The notes below the pieces were generated by a model, which saw nothing but the letters and a program-made list of their open reading frames with translations, searched no databases and was not told the origin of the DNA. Below are positions 42,469 to 52,593 of a stretch of 54,857 nucleotides of DNA, in pieces. Made by a program: the position numbers and the translations under genes. The stretch is from Candidatus Burkholderia verschuerenii (GTDB lineage: Bacteria; Pseudomonadota; Gammaproteobacteria; Burkholderiales; Burkholderiaceae). Position 1 is the first letter of the stretch. Each line of letters starts with the position of its first letter. The stretch is taken from NCBI RefSeq assembly GCF_001189365.1, contig NZ_LFJJ01000012.1:1-54857 (forward strand), given 5' to 3'.

Positions 42469-44025
42469 ATGAGCTTCTACTCGCTGCGCAAGTTCATCGC
42501 GGCCGCGGCGTTCGCCGTGTGCCTGCCGTTCATCTCGGGTACGGGAACAGCGGCAGCGGTAGTGCCTTTGGCGAATCTGCCCGATTTCACCACGCTGGTC
42601 GACAAGGTGGGGCCGTCGGTCGTCAATATCCGCACGTCGTCGCGCGTCGGTTCGTCGAGCGACCTGCGCGGTCTGCCGCCCGGTCTCGACGATGGCGACA
42701 TGTCCGAGTTCTTCCGCCGCTTCTTCGGCATTCCGATGCCGGGCCAGCCGCCCCGTGGCGGCGGAGGCGGCGGCAACAACGGTGGCGGCGACGGCGGCTC
42801 GGGCGGCGCCGATCAGGGCAAGGGCGGCAGCCGCAGCACGCCGGACGACAACCAGGACAATTCGGAGCAGAGCAGCGGCGTGGGCTCGGGCTTCATCCTG
42901 TCGACCGACGGCTATGTGATGACCAACGCGCACGTCGTCGACGATGCCGACACCATCTACGTGACGCTCACCGACAAGCGCGAATTCAAGGCGCGGCTGG
43001 TCGGCGTGGACGAACGCACGGACGTCGCGGTCGTGAAGATCAGCGCGACCAATCTGCCGGCTATCACCATCGGCGATTCGAACAAGGTGCGCGTCGGCGA
43101 ATGGGTGCTGGCGATCGGTTCGCCGTTCGGGCTCGACAACACGGTGACCGCGGGCATCGTCAGCGCGAAGGGGCGCGATACCGGCGATTACCTGCCGTTC
43201 ATCCAGACCGACGTCGCGGTGAATCCGGGCAATTCGGGTGGTCCGCTCATCAACATGGCGGGCGAGGTGATCGGCATCAACTCGCAGATCTACAGCCGCA
43301 CCGGCGGTTTCATGGGCATTTCGTTCGCGATTCCGATCGACGAAGCGATGCGCGTGGCCGATCAGCTCAAGACGACCGGCAAGGTGACGCGCGGCCGCAT
43401 CGCGGTGGCGATCGGCGAAGTGACCAAGGACGTGGCCGATTCGCTCGGCCTGCCGAAGGCGCAGGGCACGCTGGTGTCGAGCGTCGAGGCGGGCGGTCCG
43501 GCCGAAAAGGCGGGCATCCAGCCGGGCGACATCATCACCAAGTTCAACGGCGTCAACGTCGATACCGCGACGGACTTGCCGCGCATGGTCGGCGACACCA
43601 AGCCGGGCACCAAGACGACGATCACCGTCTGGCGCAAGGGCAACACGCGCGATCTGCCGATCACCATCGCCGAAATGCAGCCGGACAAGGTCGCCAAGAC
43701 CGAGCCGAAGAAGGCGCCGCAGCCGAAGGAACGCGCCAGCAACTCGCTGGGCCTCGCGGTGAGCGACATTCCGGCCGAGCAGAAGAAGTCGCTCAAGCTG
43801 GGCAACGGCGTGCAGGTCGACGCGGTCGAAGGGCCGGCGGCGCGCGCGGGCTTCCAGAAGGGCGACATCATCATGCGAATCGGCGACACGGATATCACCA
43901 GCGCGAAGCAGTTCGAAGCGGTCGCGCAGAATCTCGATGCCAGCAAGATGGTCGCGATTCTCGTGCGTCGCGGCGACAACACGCAGTTCGTGCCGCTGCG
44001 TCCGCGCGTGCCGACGCAGAAGTAA
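42469..44025 (+). CDS. mucD: Periplasmic serine protease/chaperone DegP (MucD)
   Basis: 518 residues, exported (signal peptide 'FIAAAAFAVCLPFISGTGTA'). Catalytic triad: His155 in 'VMTNAHVVDDADTI', Asp185 in 'VDERTDVAVVKI' and Ser256 in 'AVNPGNSGGPLINM'. Two PDZ domains follow (about 285-390 with 'GTLVSSVEAGGPAEKAGIQPGD' and 420-518 with 'GVQVDAVEGPAARAGFQKGD'). A glycine-rich loop lies at about residues 95-125 ('RGGGGGGNNGGGDGGSGGAD'), within the LA-like region. It removes misfolded envelope proteins and is the last gene of the sigma-E unit. Frame intact. Confidence 0.97.
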   Translation: MSFYSLRKFIAAAAFAVCLPFISGTGTAAAVVPLANLPDFTTLVDKVGPSVVNIRTSSRVGSSSDLRGLPPGLDDGDMSEFFRRFFGIPMPGQPPRGGGGGGNNGGGDGGSGGADQGKGGSRSTPDDNQDNSEQSSGVGSGFILSTDGYVMTNAHVVDDADTIYVTLTDKREFKARLVGVDERTDVAVVKISATNLPAITIGDSNKVRVGEWVLAIGSPFGLDNTVTAGIVSAKGRDTGDYLPFIQTDVAVNPGNSGGPLINMAGEVIGINSQIYSRTGGFMGISFAIPIDEAMRVADQLKTTGKVTRGRIAVAIGEVTKDVADSLGLPKAQGTLVSSVEAGGPAEKAGIQPGDIITKFNGVNVDTATDLPRMVGDTKPGTKTTITVWRKGNTRDLPITIAEMQPDKVAKTEPKKAPQPKERASNSLGLAVSDIPAEQKKSLKLGNGVQVDAVEGPAARAGFQKGDIIMRIGDTDITSAKQFEAVAQNLDASKMVAILVRRGDNTQFVPLRPRVPTQK

Positions 44026-44031
44026 GCGGCG

Positions 44032-44289
44032 ATGACGACACCCGACGCGCCTTTCATCCTCTACGGGCGCGCCTGGTGTCACCTCTGCGAGGACATGCGC
44101 GAGGCGCTGGAACCGATCGCGCAGGCGCACGGGCGGGGCGTTCGCTGGATCGATATCGACGAAGATCTGGCGCTCGAAGCGCATTACAACGAGCTTGTTC
44201 CCGTGCTGACGCTGGACGGCGTCGAGTTGTGCCGGTATCGGCTCGATCCGCGCGCGGTCGTCGCGGCGCTGCAGGCGCGTCGGCCGTGA
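44032..44289 (+). CDS. Glutaredoxin-like thiol-redox protein
   Basis: 85 residues of the glutaredoxin-like (DUF836) family. The redox site is CHLC in 'LYGRAWCHLCEDMREAL', followed by a short thioredoxin fold (WIDIDEDLALEAHYNELVPVLTLDG; cis-Pro in VPVLTL). It starts six bases after mucD and ends 145 bp before lepA, so it may be expressed with the sigma-E operon. Partner proteins are unknown. It lacks a signal peptide, so it is cytoplasmic. Confidence 0.9.
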   Translation: MTTPDAPFILYGRAWCHLCEDMREALEPIAQAHGRGVRWIDIDEDLALEAHYNELVPVLTLDGVELCRYRLDPRAVVAALQARRP

Positions 44290-44433
44290 GGCGCTTAAAC
44301 GCCGAAAACCGCCGGAGCACCCCCGTTTCGGCTAAAATGTACGAGTTTTCCCCAAATTTTCGAGGCGTGCTCCGCATGTGGGAGGGCGCGCCTTTTTCGC
44401 TTTTTGCTTCATCTGCACCGTACGCGGCACTGA

Positions 44434-46224
44434 ATGGATCATATTCGTAACTTTTCGATCATCGCGCACATCGACCACGGCAAGTCCACGCTGGCCGATC
44501 GAATCATCCAGTTGTGCGGCGGCCTGTCGGACCGCGAGATGGAAGCACAGGTGCTCGATTCGATGGACCTCGAGCGCGAGCGCGGCATCACCATCAAGGC
44601 GCAGACCGCCGCGCTGACCTACAAGGCGCGCGATGGCCAGGTCTACAACATCAACCTGATCGACACGCCGGGACACGTCGACTTCTCCTACGAAGTCAGC
44701 CGTTCGCTGTCCGCGTGCGAAGGCGCGCTGCTGGTCGTCGATGCATCGCAGGGCGTGGAAGCGCAGACTGTCGCGAACTGCTACACGGCGATCGAACTCG
44801 GCGTCGAAGTGGTGCCGGTGCTCAACAAGATCGACCTGCCCGCCGCGAACCCCGAAAACGCCATCGCCGAAATCGAGGACGTGATCGGCATCGACGCAAC
44901 CGACGCGACGCATTGCAGCGCGAAAACCGGTCTCGGTGTGCAAGACGTGCTCGAATCGCTGATCGCGAAAGTGCCGCCGCCCAAGGGCGATCCGGACGCG
45001 CCGCTGCAGGCGCTGATTATCGACTCGTGGTTCGACAACTACGTCGGCGTCGTGATGCTGGTGCGTATCGTCAACGGCACGCTCAAGCCGAAAGACAGAA
45101 TCAAGATGATGGCGACCGGCGCGCAGTATCCGGTCGAGCACGTCGGCGTGTTCGCGCCGAAGTCGACCAATCTGCCGGAACTGGCGGCGGGTCAGGTGGG
45201 CTTCGTGATCGCGGGCATCAAGGAACTGACGGCCGCGAAAGTGGGCGACACCGTCACCGTCGCGAATCGTGCCGCCGTCGAACCGCTGCCGGGCTTCAAG
45301 GAAGTGAAGCCGCAGGTGTTCGCGGGGCTGTATCCGGTCGAGGCGAATCAGTACGACGCGCTGCGCGAATCGCTCGAAAAGTTGAAGCTGAACGATGCGT
45401 CGCTGCAATTCGAGCCGGAAGTCTCGCAGGCGCTGGGCTTCGGCTTCCGTTGCGGCTTCCTGGGCCTTCTGCACATGGAAATCATGCAGGAGCGGCTCGA
45501 GCGCGAATTCGACATGGACCTCATCACCACGGCGCCGACGGTGATCTACGAGGTCGTCCAGCGCGACGGCACGACCATCATGGTCGAGAATCCGGCCAAG
45601 ATGCCGGAGCCGCCGAAGATCGAGGAAGTGCGCGAGCCGATCGTCAACGTGAACCTGTACATGCCGCAGGAGTATGTCGGCTCGGTCATCACGCTGTGCA
45701 CGGCCAAGCGTGGTACGCAGATCAACATGCAGTATCACGGCCGTCAGGTGCAGTTGACCTACGAAATCCCGATGGCGGAAATCGTGCTCGACTTCTTCGA
45801 CCGCTTGAAGTCGACCTCGCGCGGCTATGCGTCGATGGACTACGAGTTCAAGGAATACCGCGCGGCGGATGTCGTGAAGGTCGACATGCTGATCAACGGC
45901 GACAAGGTCGATGCGCTGTCGGTGATCGTGCACCGCTCGCAGAGTCAGTATCGCGGACGCGAAGTGGCGGCGAAGATGCGCGAACTCATCCCGCGTCAGA
46001 TGTACGACGTGGCGATTCAGGCCACCATCGGCTCGAACATCATCGCGCGCGAAAACATCAAGGCGCTTCGCAAGAACGTGCTGGCCAAGTGTTACGGCGG
46101 CGACATCACGCGAAAGAAGAAGCTGCTCGAAAAGCAGAAGGCCGGCAAGAAGCGCATGAAGCAAGTCGGCTCGGTGGAAATCCCGCAAGAGGCTTTCCTC
46201 GCCATTCTCCGCGTGGACGATTAA
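44434..46224 (+). CDS. lepA: Translation elongation factor 4 (LepA)
   Basis: 596 residues, GTPase that back-translocates stalled ribosomes or aids initiation and 30S biogenesis. G1 '[15 protein letters not shown]', G2 '[14 protein letters not shown]', G3 '[15 protein letters not shown]' and G4 '[12 protein letters not shown]' are all present. The LepA-specific C-terminal domain is '[30 protein letters not shown]'. It is the first gene of the lepA-lepB-rnc-era-recO-pdxJ-acpS run and is followed by lepB after 66 bp. Frame intact. Confidence 0.99.
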   Translation: MDHIRNFSIIAHIDHGKSTLADRIIQLCGGLSDREMEAQVLDSMDLERERGITIKAQTAALTYKARDGQVYNINLIDTPGHVDFSYEVSRSLSACEGALLVVDASQGVEAQTVANCYTAIELGVEVVPVLNKIDLPAANPENAIAEIEDVIGIDATDATHCSAKTGLGVQDVLESLIAKVPPPKGDPDAPLQALIIDSWFDNYVGVVMLVRIVNGTLKPKDRIKMMATGAQYPVEHVGVFAPKSTNLPELAAGQVGFVIAGIKELTAAKVGDTVTVANRAAVEPLPGFKEVKPQVFAGLYPVEANQYDALRESLEKLKLNDASLQFEPEVSQALGFGFRCGFLGLLHMEIMQERLEREFDMDLITTAPTVIYEVVQRDGTTIMVENPAKMPEPPKIEEVREPIVNVNLYMPQEYVGSVITLCTAKRGTQINMQYHGRQVQLTYEIPMAEIVLDFFDRLKSTSRGYASMDYEFKEYRAADVVKVDMLINGDKVDALSVIVHRSQSQYRGREVAAKMRELIPRQMYDVAIQATIGSNIIARENIKALRKNVLAKCYGGDITRKKKLLEKQKAGKKRMKQVGSVEIPQEAFLAILRVDD

Positions 46225-46290
46225 GCGTGCGTCCGTCCGCGCAGTCAGCATCGCCTTCGGGCGAAGAACGATAACAACCGGAAGCGTTTG

Positions 46291-47184
46291 ATGAATTTCG
46301 CACTGGTTCTTTTGATTCTCGTCGTGTTGACGGGTATCGCATGGGTGCTGGACAAGCTGGTTTTCGTGCCGCAGCGCAAGCGCGCGGCGGAAGCGGCGGT
46401 CGCCGAGTTCGACCGGCAGCAGGAACGCGTCGGCGAGCGCTTCGCCGATGAAAACGCCGAACAGACCCGCACGCGCCTGCGCGACGAGAAACTGCGTCAG
46501 CCGTGGTGGCTCGAATACACGGCGAGCTTTTTCCCGGTGATTCTCGCGGTGTTCGTGGTGCGATCGTTCATCGTCGAGCCGTTCAAGATTCCGTCGGGTT
46601 CGATGGTGCCGACGTTGCTGGTCGGCGATTTCATCCTCGTCAACAAGTACGACTACGGCCTGCGTCTGCCGATCGTCAACACCAAGGTCACGCAGGGCCG
46701 TCCGCTGCAACGCGGCGACGTGGTGGTGTTTCGCTATCCGAAGGACGAATCGGTCGATTACATCAAGCGCGTGATCGGCCTGCCGGGCGATACGATTGCC
46801 TACGAAGACAAGAAGCTGACCATCAACGGCAAGCCGGTGCCCGAAGCCGCGCAACCGGATTTCTTCGACGAGGAACGCGTCGGTTACGCCAAGCAGTTCA
46901 CCGAAGACCTCGACGGCCGCCAGAACAACATCCTCAACAATCCGCAAGTGCCGCCGTTCGTGATCGGCGCGGACGATTTCCCGTTCCGCGACAACTGCGT
47001 CTACAACTCGCAGGGCGTGACGTGCAAGGTGCCGCCGGGCCATTACTTCATGATGGGCGACAACCGCGACAACAGTGCGGACTCGCGTTACTGGGGCTTC
47101 GTGTCGGATGCGAATATCGTCGGCCGCGCGTTCTTTATCTGGATGAACTTCAGCAATCTGAAGCGCATCGGCTCGTTCCAGTAA
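46291..47184 (+). CDS. lepB: Signal peptidase I
   Basis: 297 residues, inner-membrane protease that removes signal peptides. A first membrane helix at about residues 3-21 ('FALVLLILVVLTGIAWVLDKL') and a second at about 73-95 ('YTASFFPVILAVFVVRSFIV') precede the catalytic domain. The Ser/Lys dyad is Ser104 in 'FKIPSGSMVPTLLVGDFILV' and Lys159 in 'YIKRVIGLPGDTIAYED'. 'GHYFMMGDNRDNSADSRYWGFV' is the box E signature. I chose the ATG at 46291; the TTG immediately before it is less likely. Confidence 0.97.
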   Translation: MNFALVLLILVVLTGIAWVLDKLVFVPQRKRAAEAAVAEFDRQQERVGERFADENAEQTRTRLRDEKLRQPWWLEYTASFFPVILAVFVVRSFIVEPFKIPSGSMVPTLLVGDFILVNKYDYGLRLPIVNTKVTQGRPLQRGDVVVFRYPKDESVDYIKRVIGLPGDTIAYEDKKLTINGKPVPEAAQPDFFDEERVGYAKQFTEDLDGRQNNILNNPQVPPFVIGADDFPFRDNCVYNSQGVTCKVPPGHYFMMGDNRDNSADSRYWGFVSDANIVGRAFFIWMNFSNLKRIGSFQ

Positions 47185-47190
47185 GTTGCA

Positions 47191-47226
47191 CGACGCCGGC
47201 TTGTCAGACCTGGACAGCCGGCGTCG
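47191..47226 (+). promoter_or_regulatory. Long perfect hairpin in the rnc leader
   Basis: CGACGCCGGCT (47191-47201) pairs exactly with AGCCGGCGTCG (47216-47226), with three more pairs (GTC/GAC) inside. No T-run follows, so it is a weak terminator at best. It lies 7 bp after lepB and 121 bp before rnc. In E. coli, RNase III cleaves a stem in its own leader, and this stem is a good candidate for such a site. Confidence 0.5.
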
Positions 47227-47346
47227 AATCATAAAAAAGATGCTTCGAAACGGCGTGAAGAAGCGCGGCTAACACCGTCTCGGCACGCGTTTTCCGGCCT
47301 TGTCTGGCGGAATCGTCCGCCATTGCGCCCGCGTTATACTGTCTAC

Positions 47347-48444
47347 ATGCCATCCTCTCCGTTGGAAAGCCGGCTGCGGTACGAATTTCGCAATGCGGAA
47401 TTGCTGCGCCAGGCGATAACCCACCGCAGTCACAGCGCCACGCACAACGAACGGCTCGAATTTCTCGGCGATTCCGTTCTAAATTGCGTGGTGGCGGCGC
47501 TTTTGTTCCAACGATTCGGCAAACTCGACGAAGGCGACCTGTCCCGCGTGCGCGCGAATCTGGTCAAACAGCAATCGTTGTACGAAATCGCGCAGGCACT
47601 GAACGTCTCCGAATGTCTGCGTCTGGGCGAGGGCGAATTGCGCAGCGGCGGTTTCCGCCGTCCGTCGATCCTTGCCGACACGCTCGAAGCCATTTTTGGC
47701 GCGATCTTTCTCGACGGCGGTTTCGATGCCGCCCACACCGTCATCAAGCGTCTCTACACGCCGGTGCTCGATCATATCGATCCGCGCACCATCGGCAAGG
47801 ACGCCAAGACGCTGCTTCAGGAATATCTGCAAGGCCACAAGATCGCGCTGCCCACCTACACGGTCGTCGCGACGCACGGAGCCGCGCACAATCAGCAGTT
47901 CGATGTGGAATGCGCGGTGCCGAAGCTCGATGTGAAAGTGACCGGTTCGGGCGCGAGCCGTCGCGCGGCGGAGCAGGCGGCCGCCAAGAAAGCACTCGAT
48001 GAAGTCATGGCCGCCGCGCCCACGCTCGGCGTGAAGCCGAAGCGCAAGGGCGCGCGCGCCGCCAAATCCGGCGACGATCTCGTGGCCGGCATGACTGGCG
48101 TGCAGGGCGCGCTCGATCTGCGTTCGCCCGACCGGCGCGAGCGGGAACGCGAGCGCAATCATCAGGCACAGACGGCGCAAACCGCGCACGCCGGCGATGA
48201 AAAGCCCGCCACCGCGCCGCTCGCGGTGATCCGCGCGACGCACGTCGAGCCATCGGTGGCGGCGTATGCGGCGGCGGACAAGCCCGAGCGTCAGGTCATC
48301 CACAAGCCCGAAAAGGCCACCCGGAGCGATACCGCGCACACCGCGAAGCCGTCGCCGGCATCGTCCGACGATGCCACGCCCGACGACACCGCTGGCGATG
48401 ACGCGGCCAATCGCGTCGCCCGCGCGGCCGATGCCGGCCACTGA
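47347..48444 (+). CDS. rnc: Ribonuclease III with a long C-terminal extension
   Basis: 365 residues. The nuclease domain has the signature '[20 protein letters not shown]' (catalytic Glu/Asp), and '[20 protein letters not shown]' holds the second acidic pair. The dsRNA-binding domain follows ('[21 protein letters not shown]...[35 protein letters not shown]'). After about residue 222 comes a 140-residue low-complexity, Ala/Arg/Asp-rich tail not found in short RNase III proteins (usual length 225-240) but recalled for Burkholderia. ATG at 47347 ([14 protein letters not shown]) was chosen by the family start. Function of the tail is unknown. Confidence 0.95.
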   Translation: MPSSPLESRLRYEFRNAELLRQAITHRSHSATHNERLEFLGDSVLNCVVAALLFQRFGKLDEGDLSRVRANLVKQQSLYEIAQALNVSECLRLGEGELRSGGFRRPSILADTLEAIFGAIFLDGGFDAAHTVIKRLYTPVLDHIDPRTIGKDAKTLLQEYLQGHKIALPTYTVVATHGAAHNQQFDVECAVPKLDVKVTGSGASRRAAEQAAAKKALDEVMAAAPTLGVKPKRKGARAAKSGDDLVAGMTGVQGALDLRSPDRRERERERNHQAQTAQTAHAGDEKPATAPLAVIRATHVEPSVAAYAAADKPERQVIHKPEKATRSDTAHTAKPSPASSDDATPDDTAGDDAANRVARAADAGH

Positions 48445-48510
48445 CGCCGCAGAACGCACGCGATGCGAGCCGCGCCCCGCGCGCCCCACGATTCACTGCA
48501 TCAGACACAC

Positions 48511-49413
48511 ATGACAAACGCTCCTACTCCCTCTGGTTTCCGTTGCGGCATGGTCGCCATCGTCGGCCGGCCGAACGTCGGCAAATCGACGCTGATGAAC
48601 GCGCTCGTCGGCCAGAAGGTGAGCATCACGTCGCGCAAGGCGCAGACGACGCGCCACCGCATCACCGGCATCAACACGTTCGAGGACGCGCAGTACATCT
48701 TCGTCGATACGCCCGGTTTCCAGACGCGCCATAGCGGCGCGCTCAACCGCTCGCTGAATCGCGCGGTGACGTCCACGCTGACGTCGGTCGATCTGATCCT
48801 GTTCGTGATCGAGGCCGGTCGCTTCGGTCCGGACGACCAGAAAGTGCTCGATCTGATCCCGCCCGGCTCGCCGACGCTTTTGATCGCCAACAAGCTCGAT
48901 CGCGTGAACGACAAGGAATCGTTGTTTCCCTTCATGCAGCAGATGTCCGCGCTGCGCGAGTTTCGCGAGATCGTGCCGTTGTCGGCGAAGAACGTGGACG
49001 ACATCAAGCGGCTGCTGCAGATCATCAAGCCGTATCTGCCGGAAGGTGAGCCGATCTACGGCGAGGACGATCTCACCGATCGCAGCGAGCGTTTCCTCGC
49101 GGCCGAAATCCTGCGCGAGAAAGTGTTCCGCTGGACCGGCGACGAACTGCCGTACACGAGCACCGTGCTGATCGACAAGTTCGAGACGGAAGGGCGCTTG
49201 CGGCGCGTGTTCGCGACCATTCTCGTGGATCGCGACGGCCACAAGGCGATAATCATCGGCAAGAAGGGCGAGAAGCTCAAGCAGATCAGCACCGAAGCGC
49301 GGCTCGACATGGAAAAGCTCTTCGACGGTCCGGTGTATCTCGAAACCTTCGTGAAGGTGAAAAGCGGCTGGGCCGATAACGAAGCAGGCCTGCGCGCTTA
49401 CGGCTACGAATGA
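48511..49413 (+). CDS. era: Ribosome-assembly GTPase Era
   Basis: 300 residues; binds the 3' end of 16S rRNA and couples 30S maturation to growth. GTPase motifs are G1 '[14 protein letters not shown]', G2 region '[13 protein letters not shown]', G3 '[11 protein letters not shown]' and G4 'ANKLDRVND'. The C-terminal KH domain has '[24 protein letters not shown]'. Start at 48511 ([13 protein letters not shown]) is chosen; the earlier ATG at 48463 would add 16 residues that are not family-like. It follows rnc in the usual order. Confidence 0.98.
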   Translation: MTNAPTPSGFRCGMVAIVGRPNVGKSTLMNALVGQKVSITSRKAQTTRHRITGINTFEDAQYIFVDTPGFQTRHSGALNRSLNRAVTSTLTSVDLILFVIEAGRFGPDDQKVLDLIPPGSPTLLIANKLDRVNDKESLFPFMQQMSALREFREIVPLSAKNVDDIKRLLQIIKPYLPEGEPIYGEDDLTDRSERFLAAEILREKVFRWTGDELPYTSTVLIDKFETEGRLRRVFATILVDRDGHKAIIIGKKGEKLKQISTEARLDMEKLFDGPVYLETFVKVKSGWADNEAGLRAYGYE

Positions 49414-49422
49414 CGCACGCTT

Positions 49423-50295
49423 ATGGACGACGGCGCTGACGACGCGCGAACCCTTTCGCCCGACGACGATTTCGAGGACGAACGCGAGAAGCCGGCCGCA
49501 CCGAAGCGGCGGCGAGCCGCGCCGTCGTCGGCGTCGTCTGCTTCGTCCGGCGCCGATAGCGCGCCGAAAAAGCCGCGCTCCGATTTTCGGATCGCCGAGC
49601 AGCCGGGTTTCGTGCTGCATAGTTATCCGTATCGCGAGACGAGTCTGATCATCGACGTGTTCTCGCGCGATCATGGGCGTATCGCGCTGGTCGCGAAGGG
49701 CGCGAAACGTCCGCATTCGGTGTTGCGCGGCGTGTTGCAGACGTTTCAGCCGCTTGGGCTTTCGTGGTCCGGCAAGGGCGAAGTCCGCACGCTGACGAAT
49801 GCCGAATGGGTCGGCGGCATGTTACCGCTCGCCGGCGATGCCTTGCTCTGCGGCTTCTACGTCAACGAACTGCTGGTCAAATTCTGCGCGCGCGAAGACG
49901 CGCATCCCACGCTGTTCAATCATTACGTGCTGACGCTCTCGCGTCTCGCGCACGACGAACCCGCCGTGCAGGTGTTGCGCTCGTTCGAAACCGTGCTGCT
50001 GCGCGAAACCGGCTTCGCGATGAACTTCACCCGCACCGTGACGCGCGAACCCGTGCAGCCGCAAGGCCGCTATGTGTTCGATCCCGATCGCGGCGTGCGC
50101 GCGGCCTCCGACGATCTGCCCGCGCAATGGCCGGTGATCGCCGGGCAAACGCTCATCGATATGGAACGCGACGACTACACGTCGCCGCACACCGCTTCGC
50201 AGAGCAAGACGCTGATGCGTTTCCTGCTCAATTACCATCTGGGCGGCACGCCGCTCGCCACCCGTCAGATACTGATCGACCTGCAAAACCTATGA
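49423..50295 (+). CDS. recO: DNA repair protein RecO
   Basis: 290 residues. The N-terminal 60 residues are an acidic, then Arg/Ser/Ala-rich extension ([20 protein letters not shown]), common in Burkholderia and not in E. coli. The RecO fold starts '[20 protein letters not shown]' (an OB fold) and continues with '[20 protein letters not shown]'. It promotes annealing and RecA loading with RecR. The gene lies 9 bp after era, and its stop overlaps the pdxJ start (ATGA). Confidence 0.93.
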   Translation: MDDGADDARTLSPDDDFEDEREKPAAPKRRRAAPSSASSASSGADSAPKKPRSDFRIAEQPGFVLHSYPYRETSLIIDVFSRDHGRIALVAKGAKRPHSVLRGVLQTFQPLGLSWSGKGEVRTLTNAEWVGGMLPLAGDALLCGFYVNELLVKFCAREDAHPTLFNHYVLTLSRLAHDEPAVQVLRSFETVLLRETGFAMNFTRTVTREPVQPQGRYVFDPDRGVRAASDDLPAQWPVIAGQTLIDMERDDYTSPHTASQSKTLMRFLLNYHLGGTPLATRQILIDLQNL

Positions 50296-51062
50296 GCTTC
50301 TTTCTCTCCTCGGCCGCGAGCGTGATCGATCTCGGCGTGAATATCGACCATGTCGCGACGCTGCGTAACGCGCGCGGCACCACGTATCCCGATCCGATCC
50401 GCGCGGCGCTGGCCGCCGAAGACGCTGGCGCGGACGCCATCACGCTGCATCTGCGCGAGGATCGCCGTCATATCGTCGATGCCGACGTGCGCACGCTGCG
50501 TCCGCTGCTGAAAACGCGCATGAATCTCGAATGCGCGGTAACGCGCGAGATGCTCGATATCGCCTGCGAAATCAAGCCGCACGATGTCTGCCTCGTACCG
50601 GAAAAGCGCGAAGAGCTGACGACCGAAGGCGGTCTCGACGTCGCGGGCCAGTTCGAAGCGGTCAAGGCCGCGTGCAAGCAACTCGCGGATGTCGGCGCGC
50701 GCGTGTCGCTGTTCATCGATCCGGACGAAACGCAGATTCGCGCCGCGAAGGAAGCGGGCGCGCCGGTCATCGAACTGCATACGGGCAGCTACGCCGAAGC
50801 GCACGACGACGCGCAGCAGAAGCGCGAATTCGAGCGCGTCGCGAAGAGCGTGGACTTCGGCAATTCGCTCGGGCTCAAGGTCAACGCGGGCCACGGCCTG
50901 CATTACACCAATGTGCAGCCGATCGCGGCGCTGCCGGGCATCGTCGAACTGAATATCGGTCATGCGATCGTCGCGCATGCGATCTTCGCGGGCTGGGACA
51001 ACGCCGTGCGCGAGATGAAGGCGATCATGGTCGCGTCGCGGCTGGCGGCGCGCAACGCGTGA
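50292..51062 (+). CDS. pdxJ: Pyridoxine 5'-phosphate synthase
   Basis: 256 residues; last step of de novo vitamin B6 synthesis from 3-amino-2-oxopropyl phosphate and deoxyxylulose phosphate. Family blocks are '[23 protein letters not shown]', '[20 protein letters not shown]', '[18 protein letters not shown]' and '[21 protein letters not shown]'. Start at 50292 ([15 protein letters not shown]) overlaps the recO stop (ATGA). It is followed by acpS after 10 bp. Confidence 0.98.
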   Translation: MSFFLSSAASVIDLGVNIDHVATLRNARGTTYPDPIRAALAAEDAGADAITLHLREDRRHIVDADVRTLRPLLKTRMNLECAVTREMLDIACEIKPHDVCLVPEKREELTTEGGLDVAGQFEAVKAACKQLADVGARVSLFIDPDETQIRAAKEAGAPVIELHTGSYAEAHDDAQQKREFERVAKSVDFGNSLGLKVNAGHGLHYTNVQPIAALPGIVELNIGHAIVAHAIFAGWDNAVREMKAIMVASRLAARNA

Positions 51063-51072
51063 GGGCGGCGTA

Positions 51073-51501
51073 ATGGCGATCTACGGCATCGGCACGGATC
51101 TCGTGCAAGTCAGCCGCGTCGCGGCGGTCATGGAGCGAACCAAAGGCCGCTTCGCCGAGAAAGTGCTCGGGCCGGACGAACTGCGCATCTATCACGCGCG
51201 CAAGGCGCGCTTGGAAGTGCGCGGCCTCGCGTTTCTCGCCACGCGCTTTTCCGCCAAGGAAGCGTTTTCGAAGGCGATCGGCCTCGGCATGCGCTGGCCG
51301 ATGACCTGGCGCGCGCTGCAAACGCTCAACGAGCCGAGCGGCAAGCCGATGTGCGTCGCATCGGGCGAACTCGCGCAATGGCTCGATGAGCGGAATATCA
51401 CGTCGAAAGTCACGGTCACAGACGAACGCGATTACGCGGTGACCTTCGTGATCGCCGAAGTGCCCGACAACCCTTCCAGACTCGCTCAAGACAACAATTG
51501 A
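51073..51501 (+). CDS. acpS: Holo-ACP synthase AcpS
   Basis: 142 residues; transfers phosphopantetheine to apo-ACP (AcpP at 37851). Metal and active-site parts are '[20 protein letters not shown]' and '[19 protein letters not shown]' (conserved Asp and Glu), with '[19 protein letters not shown]' at the end. It overlaps the nagZ start by four bases (TTGA). Length is normal and the frame intact. Confidence 0.97.
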   Translation: MAIYGIGTDLVQVSRVAAVMERTKGRFAEKVLGPDELRIYHARKARLEVRGLAFLATRFSAKEAFSKAIGLGMRWPMTWRALQTLNEPSGKPMCVASGELAQWLDERNITSKVTVTDERDYAVTFVIAEVPDNPSRLAQDNN

Positions 51502-52535
51502 ATTCGCTAAAACGCACTCCCGGCCCCGTCATGTTCGATGTGGCCGGCACGACGCTGACCGACGCGGATATCGACCGCCTCACGTATCCGATGACCGGCG
51601 GCATCATTCTCTTCGCAAGGCATTTTCAGGACCGCGCGCAACTCGTCGCGCTGACCGACGCGATTCGCGCGGTGCGTGGAGGATATTCTGATCGCAGTGG
51701 ATCACGAAGGCGGACGCGTGCAGCGTTTCCGCACCGATGGTTTCACCGTGCTGCCCGCGCCCGGCAAGCTCGGCGCGCTGTGGGACAAGGACGTGCTCAC
51801 CGCGACCAAGGTAAGGTGGCGACGGCGTTCGGTTTCGTGCTGGCGTCCGAACTGCGCGCGTGCGGCATCGACATGAGCTTTACGCCGGTGCTCGATCTGA
51901 ACTACGGCCAGTCGCAAGTAATCGGCGATCGCGCGTTCCATAGCGATCCGCGCGTCGTCGCGATGCTCGCCAAGAGCCTGAATCACGGGCTCGCGGGCAT
52001 GGCGAATTGCGGCAAGCACTTTCCGGGGCACGGGTTTGCATCGGCGGATTCGCACGTCGCGCTGCCGACCGACGACCGCGCGCTCGACGAAATCCTCAAC
52101 GCCGACGTGAAGCCGTACGACTGGCTCGGCATGTCCTTGTCGTCGGTGATTCCGGCGCACGTGATCTACACGCGTATCGACGACAAACCGGCGGGCTTTT
52201 CGCGCATCTGGCTGCAGGATATTTTGCGCGGACGGCTCGGCTTCACCGGCGCGATCTTCAGCGACGATCTGTCGATGGAAGCCGCGCGCGCGGGCGGCAC
52301 GTTGACCGAAGCCGCGACCGCCGCGCTGACGGCGGGCTGCGACATGGTGCTCGTCTGTAATCGGCCGGAAGAGGCGGGCAAGGTGCTCGAACAACTTCGC
52401 TATACGCCGACGAAGGCGTCCGAGCAGCGCATCCGGCAGATGCGTCCGCGCGGCAAGGCGCTGCGCTGGAGCAAGCTGCAGAATCAGGCGGAGTATCTGG
52501 CGGCGCGCGAGTTGATCAAGGCAAAGCTCGGTTAA
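51498..52535 (+). pseudogene. nagZ: Beta-N-acetylhexosaminidase NagZ, two compensating frameshifts
   Basis: NagZ removes GlcNAc from anhydromuropeptides in cell-wall recycling. The frame is open for 345 codons, but residues about 61-104 are out of frame. The correct middle lies one frame over: '[20 protein letters not shown]' to '[12 protein letters not shown]', including the conserved DHEGG substrate loop. The first shift is near 51680 (CGTGGAGGAT, one extra G against CGTGAGGAT). The second is an exact tandem duplication of AAGGT at 51808-51817. One plus five bases restore the frame, so the end 'NCGKHFPGHGFASADSHVAL' and 'FSDDLSMEAA' is normal. Unless these are sequencing artefacts, the enzyme is dead. 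Start is TTG. Confidence 0.85.
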
Positions 52536-52536
52536 A

Positions 52537-52570
52537 TGAAAAACGCCACGGCAGCGATGCCGTGGCGTTG
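52537..52570 (-). terminator. Intrinsic terminator of the response regulator gene
   Basis: Reading minus, AACGCCACGGCA (52569-52558) pairs with TGCCGTGGCGTT (52553-52542), then several T residues. It lies directly after the nagZ stop but serves the minus-strand gene that ends at 52594. Confidence 0.9.
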
Positions 52571-52593
52571 TCTCATCGAGCGATGAAACCGCT

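Noticed and set aside
44332-47232. A 966-codon open frame antisense to lepA and lepB
   Set aside because: Long only because the opposing genes avoid certain codons; His/Arg/Asp-rich, no known protein.
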